A stretch of 64,000 nucleotides of DNA from JALORV01 sp963754065. GTDB lineage: Bacteria; Pseudomonadota; Gammaproteobacteria; Burkholderiales; Burkholderiaceae_F. Under the pieces are notes generated by a model, which saw only the letters and a list, made by a program, of their open reading frames with translations, was not told the origin of the DNA and made no database searches. A program made the position numbers and the translations under genes. The stretch lies in contig CAVWFH010000008.1 of assembly GCA_963754065.1 (NCBI GenBank), forward strand, positions 62,001 to 126,000, read 5' to 3'. Below are positions 18,227 through 26,115 of this stretch, piece after piece. Positions within the stretch are counted from its first letter, which is position 1. Each line of letters opens with the position of its first letter.

Positions 18227-18526
18227 CTAGGCCGCGGCGACGATCGTGAAGTGCTCGACGCGCGGCGGTTGCGCGAAGAACGGTCCGACAATCGCACGCC
18301 ATTCGGCAAACGCCGCCGATCCGCGAAAGTCGACCGTGTGATTTTCCAGCGTTTCCCATTCGATCTGGAGCACATAGCGCTCGGGTGACTCGATTCCCTT
18401 GTGCACGCTGGCCCGGAGAAAGCCGGTCGACCTGGAGATGACCGACTCGATGCCGCGAGTGATGGCGGCGTCGAATGCCGCCTGATCGCCCGGCCGGATC
18501 GTGATGTCGGCGAGTTCAAGAATCAT
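18227..18526 (-). CDS. Antibiotic biosynthesis monooxygenase (ABM) domain protein
   Basis: The product has 99 residues. It is a dimeric alpha/beta-barrel ABM-type protein: starts MILELADITIRPGDQAAFDAA, central YVLQIEWETLENH, and a typical FxxPPxVEHF C-terminus. Members are cofactor-free quinol oxygenases or stress proteins; the substrate is unknown. Full length for the family, with no signal peptide. Confidence 0.83.
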   Translation of the reverse strand: MILELADITIRPGDQAAFDAAITRGIESVISRSTGFLRASVHKGIESPERYVLQIEWETLENHTVDFRGSAAFAEWRAIVGPFFAQPPRVEHFTIVAAA

Positions 18527-18656
18527 GATGAAGCTCCTTCCGCGGTAGGAGTTCGATTCTCGCCTGCACGGCTACTCCTGGCGGGCCGGGCCGGCTGACC
18601 GGAAAGGACGTGTTCTTCAACTGCGCGTGGCGAGCCCAACCCTGCAGCCCGTTACC

Positions 18657-19031
18657 TCACTCGTGCGATGACTTCTTTCCCAAGAGATCCTTCAGACCGG
18701 CAAAGGGGCTGTGAGTGGATGCCGCACCGGCTGCACTGGCGTGGGGTGCGTTGCCCGCCGCCTCAAGCTGCCGCTGGTGCTCGTTGTCGTGGCAATAAAG
18801 GCATAACAGTTCCCAGTTGCTGCCGTCCGGCGGATTGTTGTCGTGGTTGTGGTCCCGATGATGAACCGTCAATTCGCGCACATTCCGGTGCGTGAACTCG
18901 CGCGCGCAGCGACCGCAGATCCACGGGTAAAGCTTCAGCGCCCGTTCCCGATAGCCCTGCGCGCGCGCATCAGCGGCGTGGCGCGCCTCGGCCACGATGC
19001 GATCCAGCTTTCCGGGGTCGGCTGACTTCAT
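18657..19031 (-). CDS. yajD: YajD-family HNH nuclease
   Basis: The product has 124 residues. It has an HNH fold with a CGRC pair, the core HHRDHNHDNNPPDGSNWELL, and a second zinc-like pair CLYC followed by HDNEH. This order matches YajD, a small predicted HNH endonuclease of unknown physiological role. The C-terminal 35 residues (Ala/Ser-rich, ending GLKDLLGKK) resemble those of other YajD proteins. The gene stands alone. Confidence 0.85.
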   Translation of the reverse strand: MKSADPGKLDRIVAEARHAADARAQGYRERALKLYPWICGRCAREFTHRNVRELTVHHRDHNHDNNPPDGSNWELLCLYCHDNEHQRQLEAAGNAPHASAAGAASTHSPFAGLKDLLGKKSSHE

Positions 19032-19067
19032 TCGAATGCCACGCGTCTTGTGGAGACCAACGCAGTT

Positions 19068-19760
19068 TCAACGACGAGGGTCACTAGCTGCAACATTGAT
19101 TGCCGGCGAGGACAGGTGCGCTCGCCCGGTAGCCACCGTCGAGGCCGGATGAACTGTCCGCCGGAGCACCCATTCCGCCACAATCAGGTTCGGCACCCAA
19201 CATAGCCATGCGATCGCCGGATAGGCCAATCCGAACGGGACTCCCGCCGCAACCGACCCCGGCAACCAGAGTCGAAGCGTAACCGCCGCGAAGCTCAGCG
19301 CGAAATTCCGGACCATCCAGCGGCGGTGTGCGGGAATGTCACGACGGCGGATGGCGCGGTAGGCGAGTAGCCCGGTGGCGAGCCAGGCAAGCGCCAGTCC
19401 GGCGAATCCCAGGCGACCGACGAGCCCACCGTGCGCGTGCAGGGAAAGGGTCAGGCCGGCCAGTCCGCCGACCAGCACGCCGATGGCCAGATAGAGTCGA
19501 CCTGACACGCGATGCAGACTCGGGTAGACGGAGCGCAACCGCGCCGAGAACTGCAATGGCCCCAGAACCAGCGCCACGGCCGAAGCGAACACGTGCGCGT
19601 AGACAGCGGCGCGCTGCGACTCGAAGCCGACGCGCATGTCCGGATGGACCACCTTCCCAACCGGGAACAGGCTGTAGGCCACGACGGCATAGCCCGCGAC
19701 GCCGAGCGACAGCGCACAGAGGATTACGTAACCCGTTGCAGTCCATGCGCGGTGAGTCAC
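19068..19760 (-). CDS. DUF2306-like membrane protein
   Basis: The product has 230 residues and about seven hydrophobic segments. Conserved features are LGPLQFSARLR, HRVSGRLYL and HRRWMVRNFAL, typical of the DUF2306 family of predicted inner-membrane proteins. The paired His residues could ligate haem, but this is inference. It ends shortly before the YajD gene starts reading away, and its start is 35 bases from the end of the metallo-hydrolase gene on the same strand. Confidence 0.72.
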   Translation of the reverse strand: MTHRAWTATGYVILCALSLGVAGYAVVAYSLFPVGKVVHPDMRVGFESQRAAVYAHVFASAVALVLGPLQFSARLRSVYPSLHRVSGRLYLAIGVLVGGLAGLTLSLHAHGGLVGRLGFAGLALAWLATGLLAYRAIRRRDIPAHRRWMVRNFALSFAAVTLRLWLPGSVAAGVPFGLAYPAIAWLCWVPNLIVAEWVLRRTVHPASTVATGRAHLSSPAINVAASDPRR

Positions 19761-19795
19761 GTCACGGTCTCCACGCCGTGGCCGGAAACATCACA

Positions 19796-20878
19796 TCAGT
19801 TCCCACTGGCGGCCCGCTCGAGCCGCCGGGTCTCGCCGATCTTCAGTACATCGAACTGGATCGGTGTGAGCCCGCGTACCTGTCGCTGCCGCGCCAGCTC
19901 GACCGGCGGCTCGTCGAGCGGCTCGTCGGCAAGCGACTCGAACGTGCCCCAGTGCATGCCGATCGCTCGCTCGGCACGGAGATCCTCGCGCACCTGCACT
20001 GCCTCGGCAACATCGATGTGCATCACTTTCATGAACCAGCGCGGCGCGTACGAGCCGATTGGAATGAATGCCATGTCGAACGGGCCGAGACGCTGGCCGA
20101 TGTCGATGAAGTCCTTCGAGTAGCCGGTGTCACCGGTGTGGATCAGGCGCAGCCCCTCACCCTCGACGACCCAGCCGCCCCACAGCGTCTGGTTCGCGTC
20201 GGTGAGAGTGCGCTTGCTCCAGTGCTGCACCGGCACGAAGACCATGCGCAGGCCGCCTTCGCGCGTTTCCTGCCACCAATCGTATTCGTCGACGCGCGTG
20301 ATGCCCAGGCTCGCGAACCATGCCTTCAGTCCCTTTGGAACAAGGAAACGGGGACTCCCCTGGCGCATCGTCGACAGGCGCAGGACCGTATCCTCATCGA
20401 GATGGTCGTAGTGGCTGTGCGAGATCATCACTACGTCGATGCGCGGCAGTTCCGGAATGTCGATCGGCAAGGGCACGACGCGTTTCGGCCCCACGAAGCC
20501 GAGCGGAGAAGCGCGCTCCGAAAAAATCGGGTCGAACAGGACATTGGTGCCGGCCAGCCGCACGAGCAGCGTCGCGTGCCCGATCCAGGTGACCGAGGGA
20601 TTGGCATCCGGCGAGCTCAGCGCAGCCGGGTCCGTTCGCACTGACGGCAGGTTCCACCCTCCGGGAGGCGGCTGGGGGGTTCCATTGCGGAAACGCTCCA
20701 GTTGCCAGGCCCAGAAGCTTTCCTTCTCGGGGTGCGGATAGTTGTTGCGGAATCCATCCGGCCCCACCGGTGCCGGCTGGGCCAGAGGTGCAAGGGTCGT
20801 CACCGCGAGAAACGCAGCAGTGCAAAGGCGCACCAAGCGCACGGAGTAGTGGCGGGAAGTAGCCGCGGACGGGCACAC
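19796..20878 (-). CDS. MBL-fold metallo-hydrolase (NAPE-PLD/UlaG-like)
   Basis: The product has 360 residues from a GTG at 20878; other GTG starts lie a few codons downstream. The N-terminal 35 residues look like a signal peptide. The metallo-beta-lactamase fold is shown by WIGHATLLV, the metal motif SHSHYDHLDEDT, HTGDTGY and the late GMHWGTFE. The overall pattern resembles N-acylphosphatidylethanolamine phospholipase D-like hydrolases. Zinc-dependent phosphodiesterase or lactonase activity is likely; the substrate is not determined. Confidence 0.82.
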   Translation of the reverse strand: MCPSAATSRHYSVRLVRLCTAAFLAVTTLAPLAQPAPVGPDGFRNNYPHPEKESFWAWQLERFRNGTPQPPPGGWNLPSVRTDPAALSSPDANPSVTWIGHATLLVRLAGTNVLFDPIFSERASPLGFVGPKRVVPLPIDIPELPRIDVVMISHSHYDHLDEDTVLRLSTMRQGSPRFLVPKGLKAWFASLGITRVDEYDWWQETREGGLRMVFVPVQHWSKRTLTDANQTLWGGWVVEGEGLRLIHTGDTGYSKDFIDIGQRLGPFDMAFIPIGSYAPRWFMKVMHIDVAEAVQVREDLRAERAIGMHWGTFESLADEPLDEPPVELARQRQVRGLTPIQFDVLKIGETRRLERAASGN

Positions 20879-21083
20879 ACCTCAACCATACCGGACAGTG
20901 CGGACCCGAGGCGGAGCGCGCCGGGACAGCGCACCGCGCGAAGCGGGGGCGCAAGCCTGGATGCTGCGAAGTGTGAATAACCCGCTTCTGCGAAAAGACA
21001 TCTTCCGTAGTTGGCTGGGCGCTGCCTCGCTGTAATGCACGGCATCCGCCAACCGGTGGGCAACGAAGTCCAAGGAGAACGCC

Positions 21084-21257
21084 ATGCACACCCAATTGCT
21101 CAAGCACACCGTCGCCGCCCTGGCCGCCGCCGCCACGACGCTGCTGCTGTTCCACTCGGTCGCGTCCGTCGCCGATCACGACCGTGCCGCCTTACTTGCG
21201 GCGCAGATGAAGCCGATGACGCTGGCCTCCGGTGGCGTCGAGGCAACGCTTCGCTGA
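21084..21257 (+). CDS. Short exported peptide (57 residues), family shared with three peptides at 38-42 kb
   Basis: The ATG at 21084 follows AAGGAG at good spacing. The product starts with a Sec-type signal or membrane helix rich in Ala, Thr and Leu (residues 5-30, including AAATTLLLFHSVAS), then a charged ADHDRAALLAAQ block and a short tail. Three other genes here (starts at 38145, 38408 and 41853) encode the same layout with the invariant pattern K-x-x-A-x(6-9)-TTL-x-x-F-x-x-V-x-x-A-x-x-D-[KR]-AA. This copy lacks the upstream motif of the others. Function unknown. Confidence 0.72.
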   Translation: MHTQLLKHTVAALAAAATTLLLFHSVASVADHDRAALLAAQMKPMTLASGGVEATLR

Positions 21258-21299
21258 AGCGAAGCCAGGCGCTGCACGAAACAAGCACTGCCAGAAACA

Positions 21300-21334
21300 G
21301 AAAGCCCGGCCGTAGCCGGGCTTTCTTTCTTCTT
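21300..21334 (+). terminator. Rho-independent terminator
   Basis: An 11-base perfect stem GAAAGCCCGGC / GCCGGGCTTTC with a CGTA loop is followed by TTTCTTCTT. It lies 43 bases after the short exported peptide gene and would end its transcript. Confidence 0.85.
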
Positions 21335-21396
21335 GCGGTGACTCGTCTATCTGCTCGCGGACTGCGCAGGACCGGGCGCGGCGCGCTGCTCGTCGC

Positions 21397-21573
21397 TCAG
21401 TTGGCCCGCGGTGCCGTCACGGTCACGCGCTCGAGCGCGATGACCTGCATGCCGGCGTCGTCGCGCGGCTGCATGCCGGCCACGGTGCTGCCCAGCACGA
21501 CGGCGCTGGTCAGGACGGCCACCACCAGGGCGGTGATCCGGGCGGAAACGGAAGCGGTGTAGTTGGCGTTCAT
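21397..21573 (-). CDS. Short membrane/exported protein (58 residues)
   Basis: The ATG at 21573 is preceded by AAAGGA. The product has one hydrophobic helix (SARITALVVAVLTSAVVLGS) and a C-terminal tail ending ALERVTVTAPR. Its size and layout resemble the neighbouring 57-residue peptide, but the sequence motif is different. It is convergent with that gene across the terminator at 21300-21334. The upstream motif found at 38-45 kb is absent. Function unknown. Confidence 0.6.
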   Translation of the reverse strand: MNANYTASVSARITALVVAVLTSAVVLGSTVAGMQPRDDAGMQVIALERVTVTAPRAN

Positions 21574-21815
21574 GGTGCGGTCCTTTCGTGAAGCAAGTGC
21601 GTTGTCGATGGGTGCACTGTAGGCATCACGAACGAGACTTTCGAGCGACTTGCGACCGGCTGCGCAATTCGCGGCGTGAACTGCAAAGCGGGTTTCGTCG
21701 CGCTCAGGCGCCCTTGTGCAGTTCATCCGGCCCAGATGCAGTTCGTCGCCGCCAGCGGCAGTTCGCGCCGGATTTCGGCGCCACTATCCGTCCGGGCGTG
21801 CTGCGCGGGCGGAAG

Positions 21816-23186
21816 TCAGGCGGGGCAGTCCGGGACGGCGCCAAGTGCCGTTTCTGAGTAGGGATCGCGACCCTTGAGGTAGTCCTTCCAGGTCCAGTCC
21901 ACGGGTACGTCAGGAGTCAGTGAATCGATATTCCAGTCGACCAGTACCTGTGCTGACGGGACATCAACCGGCTTCCGGGAGTACAGATGCGCCTTGTCTG
22001 CATAGTGCAGGCGAAGCCTGGAGTGCGGCAGGTCGACGTTGCCGCCCTCTGACCAGGTGTCCAGCTCGTCGCCGGGCTCGCTGCCGACGATCCGGGCGGC
22101 CGTCTCTTGTCTGAGCCAGACGGCGTGCGTGATACCGGCAGAAAACGTACTGGGGCCGAGAATGACCTGAAGTCGTCCCGGCTCACGCACCCAGGGCAAC
22201 ACAGTCAACTGCTTGAGGAACTGATGACCCTTGGAAGCATCCCCGCCCGTATTGAATCGCAGATCGATCACCATCATTCGTGGCGGACGGGCTCCGGCGT
22301 CGGCGACCAGTCGCTCGCCAAAGGAAATCATTGGTTCACCGGCGGCGTCCTGTGCGCGATTGAACTGGAAATAGAGCACGTCGTTCGCACAGCGTGCAGC
22401 CCAGTAGTTCGTCGCGACGTTTCTCAATGCGACAGGCAAAGGCGTAGCCGCCAGCGCGTGGGACCAGCCACTCGCGCCGGGATGCGCCGGAGACAGGAAC
22501 CACCAGCTTTCCTCCGGCCGGTCGCGCGGAGGGAGCGCCAAAGGTTCCAGTTGCACGGACAGCTGTCCACTTTCATCGCTTACGACGAAACTTGCCGAGT
22601 CCTCTGGGATCACGCCACTGGTTCTGAGCGCCTCCGGACTCGTCAGCGAGTACGTCGCCATGTAGTCAGCCCAGCGGTCGTTGCTGGCGAACAGTGGCCG
22701 CACTGCCATCTGGGCCAGTTCGATCGGCGTGTCGCCGATTGCGACCACTTTTCGGCCCAGCAGCGCGAGCCCCGATCCCTGGGCAGCGACGACGCGCCAG
22801 CCATCGGCAAACTTCCAGATCCGCACCGGATAGCGGCGCCAGTAACCGCGATTGCGCAGCACGTAGGCGCGCGTGTGCGCATTGCCCGACAAAGCGGCGA
22901 TGCGGGCGAGTTCAGCCACGATGTCGTTGTCGTCGAGTGATGGCAGGCGCTGGCGTAAGTCCATCAACCGTTGCTCGGCGGTCGCGCGCGCCGCTGGGGA
23001 GTAGCTGCGATCCCTGGCAAGCCAGGCGTCGCGCGCAACTTCAAGATCGGCTTGCCAGCGGGTCGTGCGCTCGTCGGCCGCCGCTGCCACGGTCAGCAAC
23101 GACGCCACGATGAACGATGACGATCGAAGCGCGGAAGACAGCACCGTCTTCCAGCGCGAGTTCAAGGCTGTAGCACCGACTCTCAC
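21816..23186 (-). CDS. Exported S41-peptidase-like protein
   Basis: The product has 456 residues from a GTG at 23186, with a signal peptide up to about VAAAADE. The C-terminal half resembles the catalytic core of tail-specific (S41) proteases: MMVIDLRFNTGGDASKG and GPSTFSAGITHAVW, where the Ser in TFSAG sits at the usual nucleophile position. No PDZ domain is obvious. Periplasmic proteolysis is possible, but the divergent active-site context leaves this open. It lies 22 bases downstream of the Bug receptor gene. Confidence 0.65.
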   Translation of the reverse strand: MRVGATALNSRWKTVLSSALRSSSFIVASLLTVAAAADERTTRWQADLEVARDAWLARDRSYSPAARATAEQRLMDLRQRLPSLDDNDIVAELARIAALSGNAHTRAYVLRNRGYWRRYPVRIWKFADGWRVVAAQGSGLALLGRKVVAIGDTPIELAQMAVRPLFASNDRWADYMATYSLTSPEALRTSGVIPEDSASFVVSDESGQLSVQLEPLALPPRDRPEESWWFLSPAHPGASGWSHALAATPLPVALRNVATNYWAARCANDVLYFQFNRAQDAAGEPMISFGERLVADAGARPPRMMVIDLRFNTGGDASKGHQFLKQLTVLPWVREPGRLQVILGPSTFSAGITHAVWLRQETAARIVGSEPGDELDTWSEGGNVDLPHSRLRLHYADKAHLYSRKPVDVPSAQVLVDWNIDSLTPDVPVDWTWKDYLKGRDPYSETALGAVPDCPA

Positions 23187-23208
23187 CTGGGATCGCGGGC
23201 GAGGCTTC

Positions 23209-24174
23209 CTACGAACCGGCCGAGATGCCGTTTTCCTTCACGACCTTGCCCCAGCGGTCGATCTCCTTCTGCATAAAGGCCTTGAACTCGGCCGGACCCT
23301 GTCCGGTGATCGTCATGCCTTGCGCGCTCAGTCGTTCGGCAACGGCCGGGTCCTTCAGCGCCTTCTGCACTTCGGCGTTCATGCGGTCGACGATGGCGGC
23401 CGGCGTCTTCCCCGGTGCGATCACTCCCCAGTAGGCAAGGGCCTCGAAGTTGCGAATACCGGTTTCGGCGAGCGTCGGCGTGTCCGGCAGGCTCGGGTGA
23501 CGCTTCGCCCCGGTGACGGCCATCGGCCGGACGGTGCCGGCCTTCACATGTGGCATCACGAGGAACACGGTGCCGATGCCGATGGGCGTGTGGCCGGCAA
23601 CGACGTCGTTCATCAGTGGGCCGCCGCCGCGGTAGGGGATGTGCGTCCACGACCAGCCGTCCTGCTTGCCGGCCTGGATCATCGCCAGGTGCCCCAGGCT
23701 GCCGGTGCCGATCGAACCGATCGTGATGCCCTTGATGCTGCGGGCATCGGCGTTGACGTCGGCGAACTTCATGTACTTCGACTTGCTCGACGCCACCAGC
23801 GCCATCGGCGAGGTGCCGATCAGCGTCACGTGCTCCAGCCCCTTGATCGTGTCGAACGAGATGTTGGGTATCAGGCTCGGGTTGGTGCCGTGCGTATCGA
23901 AGACAACGCCAAAGGTCGTGCCGTCGGGGGCGGCCTTGGCGACCGCGGCGGTGCCGATCGATCCGGAAGCGCCGCCGATGTTCTCGACGACGACGCTCTG
24001 GCCCAGTTGCTTCGACAGTTGCTGCGCCAGCACGCGCGAGACCTGGTCGACCGAACCGCCCGGCGGAAACACCGAGATCAGTCGGATCGGCTTGTCGGGC
24101 CAGGTCTGTGCGCCAGCTGTGCCGGCGATGAGGGCGAGGGCCGCGACGGCCAGGGCTCGGGGGAATGCGGACAT
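23209..24174 (-). CDS. Bug/TctC-family periplasmic substrate-binding receptor
   Basis: The product has 321 residues. A signal peptide (ending TAGAQ) leads into TWPDKPIRLISVFPPGGSVDQVSRVLAQQL, the hallmark of tripartite tricarboxylate transport receptors, followed by IPYRGGGPLMNDVVAGH. Such proteins bind carboxylates in the periplasm and deliver them to TctAB-type membrane subunits. No TctA or TctB gene is nearby, as is usual for orphan Bug proteins. The neighbouring D-threonine-aldolase-like gene, 92 bases upstream on the same strand, may share its regulation. Confidence 0.9.
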   Translation of the reverse strand: MSAFPRALAVAALALIAGTAGAQTWPDKPIRLISVFPPGGSVDQVSRVLAQQLSKQLGQSVVVENIGGASGSIGTAAVAKAAPDGTTFGVVFDTHGTNPSLIPNISFDTIKGLEHVTLIGTSPMALVASSKSKYMKFADVNADARSIKGITIGSIGTGSLGHLAMIQAGKQDGWSWTHIPYRGGGPLMNDVVAGHTPIGIGTVFLVMPHVKAGTVRPMAVTGAKRHPSLPDTPTLAETGIRNFEALAYWGVIAPGKTPAAIVDRMNAEVQKALKDPAVAERLSAQGMTITGQGPAEFKAFMQKEIDRWGKVVKENGISAGS

Positions 24175-24266
24175 CGTGGTCTCCTGTAGCGCGCGCCTGC
24201 TGGCACGTCGGGGCGCAAGCTTATCGGCGCGTCGCGCCGGCGTCATGCGGCCGTGCAGGAGTCCGA

Positions 24267-25394
24267 TCAGAACAACGCGCCGCGCGCCTCGATCGGCCAG
24301 AGGTCGATCACCAGGTCGTTGCGCGAAACGACGATCACGTCGTGCAGGTTGATCGTCGGATCGATGTGTCCTGGAATCAGGAGAGGCTTGTCGCCGAGCG
24401 CCAGGTTCGGTCCCTCGTTGCCGACGCGGATCAGGATCGTGTGTTCGTCCGAAACACCGCGTACCTGCCAGCCCTCGAAGGCCGGCATCGCGGGGCCGGA
24501 ATCGGTCGAGAAGGCCTTGAGCCCGGCGTCGAGCGTGACGCGGTCGCCGCGAGCACTCATGACCGACGCCAGGATGTAGAGCGCCGGTTCGAACGCCGGC
24601 GCGATCGGATCGAACTCGTTCTTGCCGTAGTCGATGTCCATCAGGACGTACGAGCCCGGCTGCACCTCGTTGTACACGCCGCTGCCGGTTTCGTAAGGAA
24701 AGGTCCCGGTGCCGCCTCCGGTGACGATGTCGCACGGCAGCCCTTCGGCCAGTAGTCCGTCGCGCGCGGCACCGGCCAGTCCGGCGGCCAGCGTGATCGC
24801 CTGCCGCCGTTCCCGCACGGTGCGGCGGTGCTGGGCGGAGCCGTAGTAGGCCTGCAGGCCGCGCAGACGCAGGTTCTTGTGCAGCTTGATCTCGCGTGCG
24901 AGGTCGACGACGGCCGGTGTATCCGGCACGCCGGCGCGTCCGTGGCCGACATCCAGTTCGATATAGACCTCGAGCTCGGCGGCCAGTGCACGGCAGGCCG
25001 TGGCGAGTTGCCGCACCTGGCGCACGTCGTCGACGCAGACCGCAATCGTCGCCTTGGGATGGCGGATCGCCAGCGAGGCCAGCGCGGTCACCTTGCGCTT
25101 GCCGATGACCTCGTTCGTGATCAGCACGTTATCGATGCCGCCGGCAAGAAAGATCTCGGCCTCGGAGACTTTCTGGCAGCAGATGCCGACTGCGCCAGCT
25201 TCCATCTGCCGGCGCGCGATCTCGACGCACTTATGGCTCTTGGCGTGCGGGCGCACGCGCATGCCGCGCACGGTGGAAGAGCGCATCAGCCGCTCGAGAT
25301 TGGCCTCGAAGCGGTCCAGATCGAGCACGAGGGCCGGAGTGTCGACCTCATGCAGCGCATCGCCGACGCGTGCGGGAGCCCAGCGCAGTTTCAT
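24267..25394 (-). CDS. DSD1/D-threonine-aldolase-like PLP enzyme
   Basis: The product has 375 residues with an alanine-racemase-like fold III. DTPALVLDLDRFEANLERL opens the barrel, and VRPHAKSHKC contains the PLP lysine. The metal site PGHIDPTINLHD near the C-terminus gives His and Asp ligands, as known for D-threonine aldolase-type enzymes. The likely reaction is retro-aldol cleavage or dehydration of a D-3-hydroxy-amino acid; which one cannot be told. The ATG at 25394 is the only start that includes the conserved N-terminus. Confidence 0.82.
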   Translation of the reverse strand: MKLRWAPARVGDALHEVDTPALVLDLDRFEANLERLMRSSTVRGMRVRPHAKSHKCVEIARRQMEAGAVGICCQKVSEAEIFLAGGIDNVLITNEVIGKRKVTALASLAIRHPKATIAVCVDDVRQVRQLATACRALAAELEVYIELDVGHGRAGVPDTPAVVDLAREIKLHKNLRLRGLQAYYGSAQHRRTVRERRQAITLAAGLAGAARDGLLAEGLPCDIVTGGGTGTFPYETGSGVYNEVQPGSYVLMDIDYGKNEFDPIAPAFEPALYILASVMSARGDRVTLDAGLKAFSTDSGPAMPAFEGWQVRGVSDEHTILIRVGNEGPNLALGDKPLLIPGHIDPTINLHDVIVVSRNDLVIDLWPIEARGALF

Positions 25395-25502
25395 GGGGCC
25401 GAGTCTAACGGCCGGGTCGGGTGGCGCCGCGCCCGTAGAATCGCGCCTTTCGGTGAAGCTGCACCGTTGACGGCCGCGCAAATCGCGGCATTGCGACTGA
25501 AA

Positions 25503-26066
25503 ATGAGCATCAAGAGCGACAAGTGGATCCGCCGCATGGCGGAGCACGGCATGATCGAGCCGTTCGAACCCGGCCAGGTGCGCGAGGTGAACGGGCAGAA
25601 GATCGTCAGCTACGGCACGTCGAGCTACGGCTACGACATCCGCTGTGCCGACGAATTCAAGATCTTCACCAACATCAACCACACGATCGTCGATCCGAAG
25701 GACTTCGACCCGAACTCCTTCGTCGACATCAAAAGCGACGTCTGCATCATCCCGCCCAACTCGTTCGCGCTGGCGCGTACCGTCGAATATTTCCGCATTC
25801 CGCGCAGCGTGCTGACCATCTGTCTCGGCAAGAGTACGTACGCGCGCTGCGGCATCATCGTCAACGTCACTCCGCTCGAACCCGAATGGGAAGGGCACGT
25901 GACGCTCGAGTTTTCCAACACCACGCCGCTGCCGGCCAAGATCTACGCGCGCGAAGGCTGTGCGCAGGTGCTGTTCCTTGAAGGAGACGAGGTCTGCGAG
26001 ACCTCGTACAAGGACCGCGGGGGCAAGTATCAGGGTCAGCGCGGCGTGACGCTGCCGCGCACCTGA
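25503..26066 (+). CDS. dcd: dCTP deaminase
   Basis: The 187-residue product matches bacterial Dcd in full: MSIKSDKWIRRMAEHGMIEP, SSYGYDIRC, the nucleotide-binding GKSTYARCGI, and LEPEWEGHVTLEFSNT with the catalytic Glu. It converts dCTP to dUTP for thymidylate synthesis. The other pyrimidine genes, thyA and folA, lie about 26 kb away. The ATG at 25503 gives the family length; the longer open frame upstream is antisense to the PLP enzyme gene and rejected. Confidence 0.95.
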   Translation: MSIKSDKWIRRMAEHGMIEPFEPGQVREVNGQKIVSYGTSSYGYDIRCADEFKIFTNINHTIVDPKDFDPNSFVDIKSDVCIIPPNSFALARTVEYFRIPRSVLTICLGKSTYARCGIIVNVTPLEPEWEGHVTLEFSNTTPLPAKIYAREGCAQVLFLEGDEVCETSYKDRGGKYQGQRGVTLPRT

Positions 26067-26095
26067 CGGGGCGGCACCGCATTGCCGGCGTCAGG
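26062..26095. terminator. Two-tier stem-loop between convergent genes
   Basis: An outer stem CCTGACG / CGTCAGG encloses an inner stem CGGCA / TGCCG. It spans the stop of dcd and the gap to the convergent FecR-like gene. There is no T tract on either strand, so it may end transcription only weakly. Confidence 0.4.
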
Positions 26096-26115
26096 CAGTT
26101 CGCCGGCCGGATGCG

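Noticed and set aside
18540..18600. tRNA-like T-loop sequence GTTCGATTC
   Set aside because: No acceptor stem, anticodon arm or matching T stem could be formed around it.
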